Of a stretch of DNA of 64,000 nucleotides, positions 34,397-42,645 are shown piece after piece (within the stretch, counting starts at the first letter, position 1; every line of letters starts with the position of its first letter). Source of the DNA: Bacillus_BA songklensis (GTDB lineage Bacteria; Bacillota; Bacilli; Bacillales; Bacillaceae_H). The position numbers and the translations under genes were made by a program. The stretch spans positions 248,001 to 312,000 of the forward strand of contig NZ_JBHRZT010000052.1 in NCBI RefSeq assembly GCF_042649685.1, read 5' to 3'. The notes below the pieces were generated by a model. That model worked only from the letters and a program-made list of their open reading frames with translations. It was not told where the DNA came from and searched no databases.

Positions 34397-34864
34397 TTAT
34401 TGGAACTCTCTTGTTAGATTCGCCATTTCGATTGCTGCCGCCGCAGCTTCCCATCCTTTGTTTCCAGCCTTTGTACCGGCACGTTCTACTGCTTGCTCAA
34501 TGTTTTCTGTGGTTAGAACACCAAAAATAATCGGTACTCCTGTTTGCAGGCTTTGGGATGCTACTCCTTTTGCCACTTCATTGCAAACATAATCAAAATG
34601 CGGAGTGGCACCGCGAATCACGGTTCCTAACGTAATAACGGCGTCATATTTTTTGGATTCCGCCAATTTCTTCGCGATAAGCGGAATTTCAAATGCTCCC
34701 GGAACCCATGCGACATCCACATTCTCTTCTTCTACTCCGTGGCGCTTTAAAGCATCAAGCGCCCCGCCTAACAACTTGCTTGTAATAAACTCATTAAAAC
34801 GCCCTACAACAATCCCTACACGTAATCCGGTTCCTACTAAATGCCCTTCAAATACTTTTCCCAT
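34397..34864 (-). CDS. ribH: 6,7-dimethyl-8-ribityllumazine synthase
   Basis: The 155-residue protein has the family motifs GRFNEFITSKLLGGALDAL, WVPGAFEIPLIAKKLAES, GTVIRGATPHFDYV with the catalytic His, and FGVLTTENIEQA. It condenses 3,4-dihydroxybutanone phosphate with the ribityl-aminouracil and normally forms 60-subunit capsids. It is the last gene of ribD-ribE-ribBA-ribH, 18 bp after ribBA. The start follows GGAGG. Confidence 0.97.
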   Translation of the reverse strand: MGKVFEGHLVGTGLRVGIVVGRFNEFITSKLLGGALDALKRHGVEEENVDVAWVPGAFEIPLIAKKLAESKKYDAVITLGTVIRGATPHFDYVCNEVAKGVASQSLQTGVPIIFGVLTTENIEQAVERAGTKAGNKGWEAAAAAIEMANLTREFQ

Positions 34865-34882
34865 TTTTATTTCTCCTCCAAC

Positions 34883-36076
34883 TTATAGGTGTAATAAATG
34901 TCCAAGTTTTTCTACTTTTGTATGCAAGTAGCGCTCATTGTCTTTCAATACAGGCATCTGAATCGGAACGCGTTCGACGATTTCCAGGTCATAGCCCTCC
35001 AGCCCTGCGATTTTACGTGGATTATTCGTTAAGAGCCTCATTTTTTGGACACCGAGATCTTTTAACATTTGCGCACCGATGCCGTAATCACGTAAATCAG
35101 CCGCAAAACCAAGCTTTTCATTTGCTTCTACTGTATCGTATCCTTCCTCCTGCAGCTTGTAGGCCCTTAACTTGTTTAACAGACCGATGCCTCTTCCTTC
35201 TTGACGCATATAAAGCAAAACGCCTTTGCCTTCTTGCTCAATTTGCGCAAGTGCCGCATGCAGCTGAGGACCGCAATCACAGCGGTGTGACCCAAACACG
35301 TCACCTGTTAAACATTCGGAATGAACGCGGACTAAAACAGGCTCATCTGCTGAAATCTCCCCTTTTACAAGCGCCATATGTTCCCGATTGTCCAATACAT
35401 TTGAAAAACCGACTGCTTGAAAGTGTCCAAATGATGTCGGTAACTGGATTTCCACTTCGCGTTTAACCAGCTTATCATGCTTTCTGCGATAAGCGATCAA
35501 ATCTTTAATGGTAATCATTTTTAAGTCTAAAGTGCTTGCTATTTCCACCAAGTCGGGAACTCGTGCCATTGTGCCGTCTTCCTTCATGATTTCACAAATG
35601 ACCCCCGCAGGCTTTGCTCCTGCTAAAGCGGCCAAATCAATCGCTGCTTCCGTATGACCGGCACGTCTTAATACTCCTCCTTTTTTCGCGATAAGCGGAA
35701 ACACATGTCCCGGACGGCGGAAATCACTCGCTTTTGCCTCTGGATCCAGGAGCGCTTGAATGGTAGCTGCACGCTCAAACGCACTAATACCTGTTGTTGT
35801 CGTTTTATGATCGATACTTACTGTAAAGGCCGTCCCGTGTGAGTCAGTGTTATGCTCAACCATTGGCTTTAAATCTAGTGATTGTGCTAATTCTTCAGAA
35901 ATCGGTGTACAAATCAACCCTTTGCCATGTGTGGCCATAAAATTAATCGTTTCGGGGGTTGTTTTTTCCGCTAAGGCCACAAAATCTCCTTCGTTTTCCC
36001 GATCTTCATCATCACAAACAATGATGACCTTGCCTTTTTTCAAGTCGTCAAGAGCTTCTTCAATACGATGAAACAT
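34883..36076 (-). CDS. ribBA: RibBA, bifunctional DHBP synthase/GTP cyclohydrolase II
   Basis: Started at ATG 36076 (AAAGGAGGGG upstream), the product has 397 residues. The N-terminal half is dihydroxybutanone phosphate synthase (CDDEDRENEGDFV, RPGHVFPL, GHTEAAIDL). The C-terminal half is GTP cyclohydrolase II with the zinc-binding SECLTGDVFGSHRCDCGPQ and RQEGRGIGL. It supplies both precursors of riboflavin. A TTG codon directly before this ATG is not needed. Confidence 0.97.
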   Translation of the reverse strand: MFHRIEEALDDLKKGKVIIVCDDEDRENEGDFVALAEKTTPETINFMATHGKGLICTPISEELAQSLDLKPMVEHNTDSHGTAFTVSIDHKTTTTGISAFERAATIQALLDPEAKASDFRRPGHVFPLIAKKGGVLRRAGHTEAAIDLAALAGAKPAGVICEIMKEDGTMARVPDLVEIASTLDLKMITIKDLIAYRRKHDKLVKREVEIQLPTSFGHFQAVGFSNVLDNREHMALVKGEISADEPVLVRVHSECLTGDVFGSHRCDCGPQLHAALAQIEQEGKGVLLYMRQEGRGIGLLNKLRAYKLQEEGYDTVEANEKLGFAADLRDYGIGAQMLKDLGVQKMRLLTNNPRKIAGLEGYDLEIVERVPIQMPVLKDNERYLHTKVEKLGHLLHL

Positions 36077-36091
36077 CAAACTTCCCCTCCT

Positions 36092-36742
36092 TTATTCTGC
36101 AAACCCGTATTCCTTCAGCAAACCGTAAGTCATAGAACGTTTTGCTGTCTGCTGCTCTTTCACCATCATTTTTCTCATATATTTAGCCAGCATATCGGTT
36201 TCAATATTCACAATATCCCCAGCCGTTTTTCCCCCTAAAATTGTATGGGAGGACGTGTGAGGGATAAGGGAAATCGTAAACGTTTCATTAGTCAAGCCGA
36301 AAATCGTTAAGCTCGTCCCATCAACGGTGACTGATCCTTTTAAAACCATAAAATCGAGTAAGCCCGAATCGGCCTCAATCTCGTAGTAAACAGCATTCCC
36401 TTTCGGCGATTTCCGTGTAATCTTGCCAATTCCATCAACATGGCCGCTGACAAAATGACCGCCGAAACGTCCGTTAGCCGCCATCGCTCTTTCTAGGTTA
36501 ACAGCGTCCCCCCGCTTTAGTGTTTTTAATGTAGTGGCAGAGATGGTTTCCGGCATCACATCAACCGTAAATTCACTTTTTGTAAATGAAGTAACGGTTA
36601 AACAAACGCCGTTCACCGATATACTGTCTCCGAGTCTTACGTCCTCAAGGATGCTGTGTGCAGTAATCGCAATCTCAATAGCATCCTTTCCTTTTTGAAT
36701 ATGTTGGACTCTGCCGATTTCTTCAATAATTCCCGTAAACAT
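36092..36742 (-). CDS. ribE: Riboflavin synthase alpha subunit
   Basis: The 216-residue protein starts MFTGIIEEIGRV at 36742 after GAAGGTG. Two lumazine-binding repeats are visible: first NGVCLTVTSF and GHFVSGHVDGIG, then DGTSLTIFGL and ANMI-like SLIPHTSSHTIL. It dismutates two lumazines to riboflavin. The gene overlaps the end of ribD by 20 bp, suggesting translational coupling. An ATG three codons upstream is less well placed. Confidence 0.95.
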   Translation of the reverse strand: MFTGIIEEIGRVQHIQKGKDAIEIAITAHSILEDVRLGDSISVNGVCLTVTSFTKSEFTVDVMPETISATTLKTLKRGDAVNLERAMAANGRFGGHFVSGHVDGIGKITRKSPKGNAVYYEIEADSGLLDFMVLKGSVTVDGTSLTIFGLTNETFTISLIPHTSSHTILGGKTAGDIVNIETDMLAKYMRKMMVKEQQTAKRSMTYGLLKEYGFAE

Positions 36743-37838
36743 TTCTTTCACCTTCTAACGGTACAGCCGTTAATTTCAAATCATCGCCGACGTATTCGAC
36801 TGATTGGATTTTCAATTGAACTGCTTCATTGATATTGGGGATTCCTTCTCCCCCGAACAAAGTTGGAGCTTCCTTACCTCCGATGAGCTTCGGGGCCACA
36901 TAGGAAATCATTTGATTAAATCGCCCTGCCTTCAAGAAACTTCCGTGAACTGTCGATCCTCCTTCTACTAAAAGGGAGGTGACACCCTTTTCTCCAAGGA
37001 ACGTTAACGCTTCTTTGATATCAATCTTTTCAGTAGGAAGCGGAAAAATCTCTACAAACGAGTTGCGAAGACGGCCTGCTTTTTCAGGATCTATATTGTT
37101 TCCTGTTATAATCCAGGTAGGGGCTTCTCCGTCATTTAGCAATGTACACTCCTCTGGTATTCTTAATGAAGCATCAAGAACGATTCGAATCGGATGCTTT
37201 CCTCCACCTGGAAGACGTGTCGTTAAACTTGGATTGTCGGCAATCACGGTTTGGACGCCTACTAAAATGGCATCATGCTGATGACGCAATTGATGTACGT
37301 CCAATCTGGCCTGCTCACCTGTAATCCATTTGCTGTCTCCCGTAACCGTTGCTGTCTTGCCATCAAGACTGCTCGCTGTTTTTAACGTCACATACGGGAT
37401 TTTCGTTTTTATATAATGAAAAAAGATTTTATTCAAAGCATCTGCTTCTTCTTTCAATATCCCTGTTTCTACGGAGATTCCCGCCGCTTTCATACGCTCG
37501 ATTCCCTTTCCTGATACAAGGGGATTCGGATCAAGCGAAGCAATTACGGCTCTTTTTATTCCTTTTTTAACAACAAGGTCAGCACATGGCGGCGTTTTGC
37601 CATAGTGTGAGCATGGTTCAAGGGTTACATAAATGGTTGCCCCTTTTGCCCGTTCGCCGGCCATCTGTAATGCATGTACTTCCGCATGCGCTTCGCCTGC
37701 TCTTAGGTGCGCCCCCATGCCGACTACTTCGCCATTGTTTACAACAACAGCCCCAACAACAGGATTCGGGTTCGTCTGCCCCATTGTTGCTTTTGCCAGC
37801 TCAATTGCCAGCTTCATATAATCGTCGTCTTTCAGCAT
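36723..37838 (-). CDS. ribD: RibD, bifunctional pyrimidine deaminase/reductase
   Basis: I start at 37838 (GGGAGG upstream, adjacent ATG at 37841 also possible), giving 371 residues, near the usual length. The N-terminal deaminase has zinc ligands HAEVHAL and PCSHYGKTPPCAD. The C-terminal reductase has LKTASSLDGKTATVTGDSKW, GVQTVIADNPSLTTR and VEGGSTVHGSFL. It carries out the second and third steps from GTP to riboflavin. The first gene of the operon, it is controlled by the FMN riboswitch upstream. The open frame extends further upstream through leader RNA and terminator and is excluded. Confidence 0.93.
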   Translation of the reverse strand: MLKDDDYMKLAIELAKATMGQTNPNPVVGAVVVNNGEVVGMGAHLRAGEAHAEVHALQMAGERAKGATIYVTLEPCSHYGKTPPCADLVVKKGIKRAVIASLDPNPLVSGKGIERMKAAGISVETGILKEEADALNKIFFHYIKTKIPYVTLKTASSLDGKTATVTGDSKWITGEQARLDVHQLRHQHDAILVGVQTVIADNPSLTTRLPGGGKHPIRIVLDASLRIPEECTLLNDGEAPTWIITGNNIDPEKAGRLRNSFVEIFPLPTEKIDIKEALTFLGEKGVTSLLVEGGSTVHGSFLKAGRFNQMISYVAPKLIGGKEAPTLFGGEGIPNINEAVQLKIQSVEYVGDDLKLTAVPLEGERNVYGNY

Positions 37839-37903
37839 CATCGCCTCCCAATCTTTTTCTCCTTTACATATTTTGTTTGTCCAGTAATAATATGTCCAAA
37901 CAC

Positions 37904-37933
37904 AAAAAACCCAGTCCATATGTCCTGGGGTTT
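37904..37933 (-). terminator. Leader terminator of the rib operon
   Basis: On the minus strand AAACCCCAG and CTGGGTTTTTT pair around GACATATGGA and end in a T-run 66 bp before ribD. It is the likely expression platform of the FMN riboswitch, although 248 nt separate it from the aptamer. Confidence 0.65.
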
Positions 37934-38180
37934 GTTGAGACGAATCAGTCTTTCCACATGCCAAATAAGCCCGATAACGACCGCTTTTTAAGATCATTGC
38001 CTCAAGGAAATAAAGGATCTTCCTGAAGAGACCTCCCTAGTTGACTATAAGCAAGCCCGAAGATTAAGCTACTTGATCATTCAACAATCATGCTTTCTTT
38101 ATTCCTTGATAAGCAAGCGAAATAAACCTCTATTTACTCATGAAACAAGCAAATAAAAGTGCCGAAATCTGCACGTTCTG

Positions 38181-38412
38181 ATCCTTCTCCCATCCAGACT
38201 ATACTGTCGGCTCCAGATTTTCACTGAATCCACCGTTTATCCCGCTCTAACGGACAGAATCCTTCCCCCTTCTTCAAAGGGAAACAACTGTCCATAAGGG
38301 CTCGATTGGTTCAACTAACCATCAATCATCATAAAAAATAAACGGGTCACGGGCTTAGAAACGATTCTGTTTCATCACCGCCGGTTGGGAATTTCACCCG
38401 ACCCCGAAGGAT
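38181..38412 (-). ncRNA. FMN riboswitch (RFN element)
   Basis: Minus-strand sequence begins ATCCTTCGGGGTCGGGTG, with AATTCCCAACCGGCGGT, AGCCCGTGACCCG, TGGATTCAGTG and GGAGCCGACAGT. It closes with GATGGGAGAAGGAT, the conserved blocks of the RFN aptamer in order. The variable arm between CCCG and GGATTC is long and includes a GGACAG.../CTGTCC pairing. It should reduce rib operon expression when FMN is plentiful. Confidence 0.95.
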
Positions 38413-38534
38413 ATGGTTTTATTAAGTTTTGCTAATAGTTTAACAGATAAGCCAAAAAAAATCACGGAATTTGTTTTCTATATAAATCCACATAAAGAAT
38501 TTGACATGAGCAAAAACCGCCCATATCAAATTCT

Positions 38535-38651
38535 TTACGCATAAGCCTTCGTCCATTCAGGATGCAAGAACAGACGAACATAAATAGGATAAAGATTGAA
38601 AAGATCCGCCGGCACCCTCTTGATTTCAATAAGTTTCCCATGGCCATTCAT
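38535..38651 (-). CDS. Possible 38-residue protein coupled to the YkvI-like gene
   Basis: An ATG at 38651 overlaps the stop of the upstream transporter gene (ATGA). The 38 residues (MNGHGKLIEIKRVPADLFNL at the N-terminus) end at a stop at 38535. The overlap is typical of coupled genes and the region is otherwise empty, but no homologue is recognised, so it may be chance. Confidence 0.3.
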   Translation of the reverse strand: MNGHGKLIEIKRVPADLFNLYPIYVRLFLHPEWTKAYA

Positions 38652-39682
38652 TGTTTTACTTTTTTTATCCATAACATAAAAATAAAAGCCAATCCCATAT
38701 AACCAAATAGAGGATATAAGGCCGTTAATAAAGACCCGTATCCAACTTGGCCAATGGTAAAGCAAAGAAGCAGAATCACGATAATCCATGTACTTTCACG
38801 TATAGGAATAACGGTTTGCAGCTGGCGTGCCATTCCAAATACATTACCGATCAGTGTTGTAAAAATCTCACCATATATCACGATTAAAAACAGCCAATTT
38901 ACCCATACCCCTACATTTTTAATGACTTCGCTCATAGGAATGTCCAATTTGAACGTATACGGCAAATTAGAAAGAGCCAAATGAGCGACAATCATCATAA
39001 AGGTTAGTCCAACTCCTCCGAGGATTGCGCCCCACCGAAGAATCTTACGTTCTTTAATTTCATAGCCGAGCGGTACTAATACAGCTTGAGCCATCGCTAA
39101 ATTAAAAGCTGCGTATAAGAACGGGCTTTTTAACCAACTCATGTCACCTGTCAATAATTGGGCGGACGAACCTTGCAAAAAGGAAAAATTGCCGATGTAA
39201 GGCGCGATGATGATCACCGAAAAAGTGAGCATCATCGGTACAACAAGTGAGTTTACAATCATGATGCCTTCAATTCCTTTAACGATGGAAATATAAGCAA
39301 TAATGGCCGTTAAGAACATACCGATTTGCGGCCACCAACCGAGCTGTTCTTTTACAATCGATCCTGTGCTTGCCAGCATGACAGAGGTGATTCCAAACAA
39401 AATGATGATGGTAAACACATTTACGATTTTACCGATTGTTTTTCCAAATAAATAGTCGTTTAGTTGCTGATAGGATTGGGCTCCAATTTCCTGCGCCATT
39501 ATCATCATTTTCGATCCGAGCCAAACGAAAAATAAGCCGCTTACTACAATGCCGATTAACCCGGGCGTGCCATATCGGGTAAAGAACTGCACAATTTCTT
39601 TCCCCGTTGCAAACCCGGCACCTACAACTGTTCCTATGTAGGTAGCAGCCACTTGCAAGATCAGTTTCCATTCTTTTTTCAT
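38648..39682 (-). CDS. ykvI: YkvI-family membrane transporter
   Basis: The 344-residue protein has about ten helices and resembles B. subtilis YkvI, an APC-superfamily-like transporter with no confirmed substrate. The N-terminal ATYIGTVVGAGFATGKEIVQ is a glycine-rich unwound-helix motif like those in amino-acid and sodium symporters. The start at 39682 (second of two ATGs) is spaced best from AAGGGTG. Confidence 0.85.
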   Translation of the reverse strand: MKKEWKLILQVAATYIGTVVGAGFATGKEIVQFFTRYGTPGLIGIVVSGLFFVWLGSKMMIMAQEIGAQSYQQLNDYLFGKTIGKIVNVFTIIILFGITSVMLASTGSIVKEQLGWWPQIGMFLTAIIAYISIVKGIEGIMIVNSLVVPMMLTFSVIIIAPYIGNFSFLQGSSAQLLTGDMSWLKSPFLYAAFNLAMAQAVLVPLGYEIKERKILRWGAILGGVGLTFMMIVAHLALSNLPYTFKLDIPMSEVIKNVGVWVNWLFLIVIYGEIFTTLIGNVFGMARQLQTVIPIRESTWIIVILLLCFTIGQVGYGSLLTALYPLFGYMGLAFIFMLWIKKVKQ

Positions 39683-39840
39683 CATCTCACCCTTTTTTCA
39701 AAAGCTACTAATAGTACACTATATGAAGCTATTTTTAAAAAAAGACGAGCCTGCACCACTGTTTCTTTTTCAGAATGGAAACATTTCATAGAAAAATTGA
39801 TGATTGTCATCGTTTGGAGGCTTTCGAGTCGGCTCCCCGT

Positions 39841-40293
39841 TTATTTGTTTATTTTTTCACGCTGTTCTATCGCTTTTTTCAGAAGAGAGAGACAATCTTT
39901 ATCTTCTTTTTTCAGCATGTTGATCACCATCGGGCGGATGAACCTCATCATCATATTTTTGGCTACCACTTCCCCCGTAAAATCAACGAGTGTTCCGTTA
40001 TCGTATGTTTTAAATTGATATCTATAAATGACTTCAATGCCGTTTGTTTCACTCTGTATAGTATATGAACGATTCGGAATGTACTCGATAAACTCTAAAA
40101 TGGACGTTGTGTCTTGTGCACCCATTTTTCTTCTTTCTCTAAATTGAGTGCCTACACCAATAGGCCCTTCCGTTATTTTTTCACTGGATAATACATAAAC
40201 CATCACTTTCGGTGTGTTATGCAAATCGACCGCAAACGCAAATACTTCCTCAAGCGGTTTTTCAATAAAGATTTGATCACGAAGATCGGCCAT
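39841..40293 (-). CDS. SRPBCC/polyketide-cyclase-like protein
   Basis: The 150-residue protein has the START/SRPBCC fold pattern: FIEKPLEEVFAFAVDLHNTP at the N-terminus, VGTQFRERRKM and a C-terminal helix. Such proteins bind hydrophobic ligands in a central cavity. The start at 40293 follows AAAGGGGATG. Its partner is unknown. A weak family B-like remnant (GGCTTTCGAGTCGGCTCCCC) lies just after the stop. Confidence 0.75.
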   Translation of the reverse strand: MADLRDQIFIEKPLEEVFAFAVDLHNTPKVMVYVLSSEKITEGPIGVGTQFRERRKMGAQDTTSILEFIEYIPNRSYTIQSETNGIEVIYRYQFKTYDNGTLVDFTGEVVAKNMMMRFIRPMVINMLKKEDKDCLSLLKKAIEQREKINK

Positions 40294-40580
40294 CATCTCA
40301 TCCCCTTTGCTTTCTTCCTTTGTTAACATTTATACATGCTTGCTTAATCTCCTTTATGCAATCATAAACTTTATGGGATTTTATTCTTTTTTCTTTCTAT
40401 CTATTTTTTTAAGAGACATATTTTTTGTTTTATATACTGCCCATCCCCAGTTTTTTCAACGTTTCGTTCACAACGCTCACCTTGATAGTCTCCATTGAGG
40501 GGCTGTCCAGACAAAAAAATATGTTGTATAATTATCAAAAATCAGATAAGTTAGTTATTATAAAAAATTACATACATCAT

Positions 40581-40690
40581 TCTTATCAAGAGAGGTGGAG
40601 GGACTGGCCCTTTGAAACCTCAGCAACCAGTCGCAGGTGACAAGGTGCTAAATCCAGCGAAGCAGTTAGTAATGCTTGATAGATAAGAAG
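40581..40690 (+). ncRNA. SAM-I riboswitch (S box)
   Basis: TCTTATCAAGAGAGGTGGAG, GGACTGGCCC, GAAACCTCAGCAACC, GGTGCTAAATCCAGC and closing CTTGATAGATAAGA are the ordered conserved blocks of the S box. It sits about 100 bp before the yitJ-type gene. With high SAM, transcription of the methionine genes should stop at the terminator that follows. Confidence 0.97.
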
Positions 40691-40737
40691 AGGGTTTTTG
40701 ATTAAAAAGGTCTTCTTCTTAGCAGGAAGGCCTTTTA
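40686..40737 (+). terminator. Terminator/antiterminator of the SAM riboswitch
   Basis: AAAAGGTCTTC and GAAGGCCTTTT form the terminator with a T-run (40704-40737). AAGAAGA (40686-40692) can instead pair with TCTTCTT (40711-40717) as antiterminator. The two structures are mutually exclusive, as expected of the expression platform. Confidence 0.8.
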
Positions 40738-40788
40738 TGATGGTCATCATTCCTCTTCAAAAAAGAATGATTATAAGGGGGAATAAGA

Positions 40789-42645
40789 ATGGGATTATTA
40801 AAAGATTTGCAGTCGCGCATTTTAATCGGGGACGGAGCCATGGGTACGCTGTTGTATGCTCACGGTGTTGACAGCTGTTTTGAGCAGTTGAATGTGACAA
40901 ATCGTGATGAAATCTTTCGTGTTCACGAAGCTTATCTAAAAGCAGGATCGAATGTTATTCAAACAAACACCTATGGAGCCAACTATCATAAGCTGGCACG
41001 CCATGGTCTGGAGGATGAAGTAAAGACCTTTAATATTGCAGCGGCGCAAATTGCGAAGGAAGCAGCAAAAGGCAACGCATATGTAGTTGGAACAGTCGGT
41101 GGAGTTCGAGCTTTAACGAAATCGACGATTACAATAGAAGAAATTAGGCGAAACTTTCGTGAGCAGCTATTTTGGCTTCTCCATGAAGAGGTTGATGGTA
41201 TTTTATTAGAAACATACTATGACTTGGAAGAACTGAAAACGGTTTTGTCCATTGCCCGTAAGGAAACAAACAAACCAATTATCGCTCATGTCTCCCTTCA
41301 TGAAAAAGGAGTTCTTCAAGACGGTACACATTTGGGCGATGCATTGTCACAGCTTGAAGAGCTCGGTGCGGATGTGGTCGGCATTAACTGCCGCCTTGGC
41401 CCTTATCATATGATTGAGTCATTGGAAGAAGTGCCGCTTCCGAAACGTGCCTTTTTATCTGCCTATCCAAACGCAAGTTTACCAGATTACGTAGACGGCC
41501 GGCTTGTATATGAAACAGATAGTCAATATTTCTATGAAACAGCGCTTGCATTTCGCAATCAAGGAGTTCGGTTAATCGGTGGATGCTGCGGTACAACCCC
41601 AGCCCATATCGAAGCGATCTCTTCTGCGCTAAAGGATAAAGAACCGATTACATTCAAGCGGACAAAAGAACGCCAAGTTGTCGAGATTCAAGAAACAGCC
41701 GATGACCAGCACTCGCATATTCATAATATCGTCAAAGAGCGCCGCTCCGTCATTGTAGAACTTGATCCCCCTAAACAATTCGGGATTGAAAAATTCATGA
41801 CAGGAGCAAAAGCGTTGCATGATATTGGTGTCGATGCTGTTACCCTTGCCGATAATTCACTCGCTTCACCGAGAATCAGCAACTTGGCGATGGCATCTCT
41901 TTTGCGGCATAAAACAGATGTGCGTCCGCTTGTCCATATTACATGCCGTGATCGTAACTTAATTGGTTTACAGTCGCATTTAATGGGACTTCATACATTG
42001 GGAATTAACCAAATACTGGCGGTTACAGGCGACCCTTCCAAGATTGGAGATTTCCCGGGAGCTACTTCTGTATACGATTTGTCTTCGTTCGATCTCATTA
42101 GCCTTATTGCACAATTTAATGAAGGACTTTCTTATTCAGGCAAACCGCTCGGACAAAAAACAAACTTTTCGATTGCCGGAGCATTCAATCCAAATGTAAG
42201 ACATCTCGATAAAGCAGTTCTTCGGTTAGAGAAAAAAATCGCCTGCGGAGCCCATTACTTTATTTCTCAACCGGTTTATTCGATATCGCAAATCGAAGCG
42301 ATTTATGAAGCGACGAAACACTTATCGGCCCCGATTTATATTGGGATTATGCCGTTGACTAGTGCACGAAACGCACGTTTTCTTCATCATGAAGTGCCTG
42401 GAATTAAATTGTCCGAAGACATTCTGGCACGTATGGATGCAACAGAAAATGATGCCCAAAAAGGCCAGCAGGAAGGCATTGCGATTGCCAAACACCTCAT
42501 TGATGCTGCCTATGATTTGTTTAACGGCATTTATTTAATTACACCGTTTATGCGCTATGAAATGACTGTAGAGCTGACGAAATACATTCACGATAAAGAA
42601 CGTATCAGAAAGGAAGATCATCATGTCTCAACCCTCCATTCATAA
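40789..42645 (+). CDS. yitJ: Homocysteine S-methyltransferase/methylenetetrahydrofolate reductase fusion (YitJ type)
   Basis: The 618-residue protein has an N-terminal homocysteine methyltransferase domain (about 1-290) with GDGAMGTLLYAHGV and the zinc-binding GGCCGTTPAH. The C-terminal MTHFR domain (about 315-600) has VELDPPKQFG, ADNSLASPRISN and LAVTGDPSKIGDFPGA. B. subtilis YitJ provides methyltetrahydrofolate for methionine synthesis. It is under the SAM riboswitch, and its end overlaps metH by 23 bp. It supplies the methyl donor for MetH. Confidence 0.93.
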   Translation: MGLLKDLQSRILIGDGAMGTLLYAHGVDSCFEQLNVTNRDEIFRVHEAYLKAGSNVIQTNTYGANYHKLARHGLEDEVKTFNIAAAQIAKEAAKGNAYVVGTVGGVRALTKSTITIEEIRRNFREQLFWLLHEEVDGILLETYYDLEELKTVLSIARKETNKPIIAHVSLHEKGVLQDGTHLGDALSQLEELGADVVGINCRLGPYHMIESLEEVPLPKRAFLSAYPNASLPDYVDGRLVYETDSQYFYETALAFRNQGVRLIGGCCGTTPAHIEAISSALKDKEPITFKRTKERQVVEIQETADDQHSHIHNIVKERRSVIVELDPPKQFGIEKFMTGAKALHDIGVDAVTLADNSLASPRISNLAMASLLRHKTDVRPLVHITCRDRNLIGLQSHLMGLHTLGINQILAVTGDPSKIGDFPGATSVYDLSSFDLISLIAQFNEGLSYSGKPLGQKTNFSIAGAFNPNVRHLDKAVLRLEKKIACGAHYFISQPVYSISQIEAIYEATKHLSAPIYIGIMPLTSARNARFLHHEVPGIKLSEDILARMDATENDAQKGQQEGIAIAKHLIDAAYDLFNGIYLITPFMRYEMTVELTKYIHDKERIRKEDHHVSTLHS

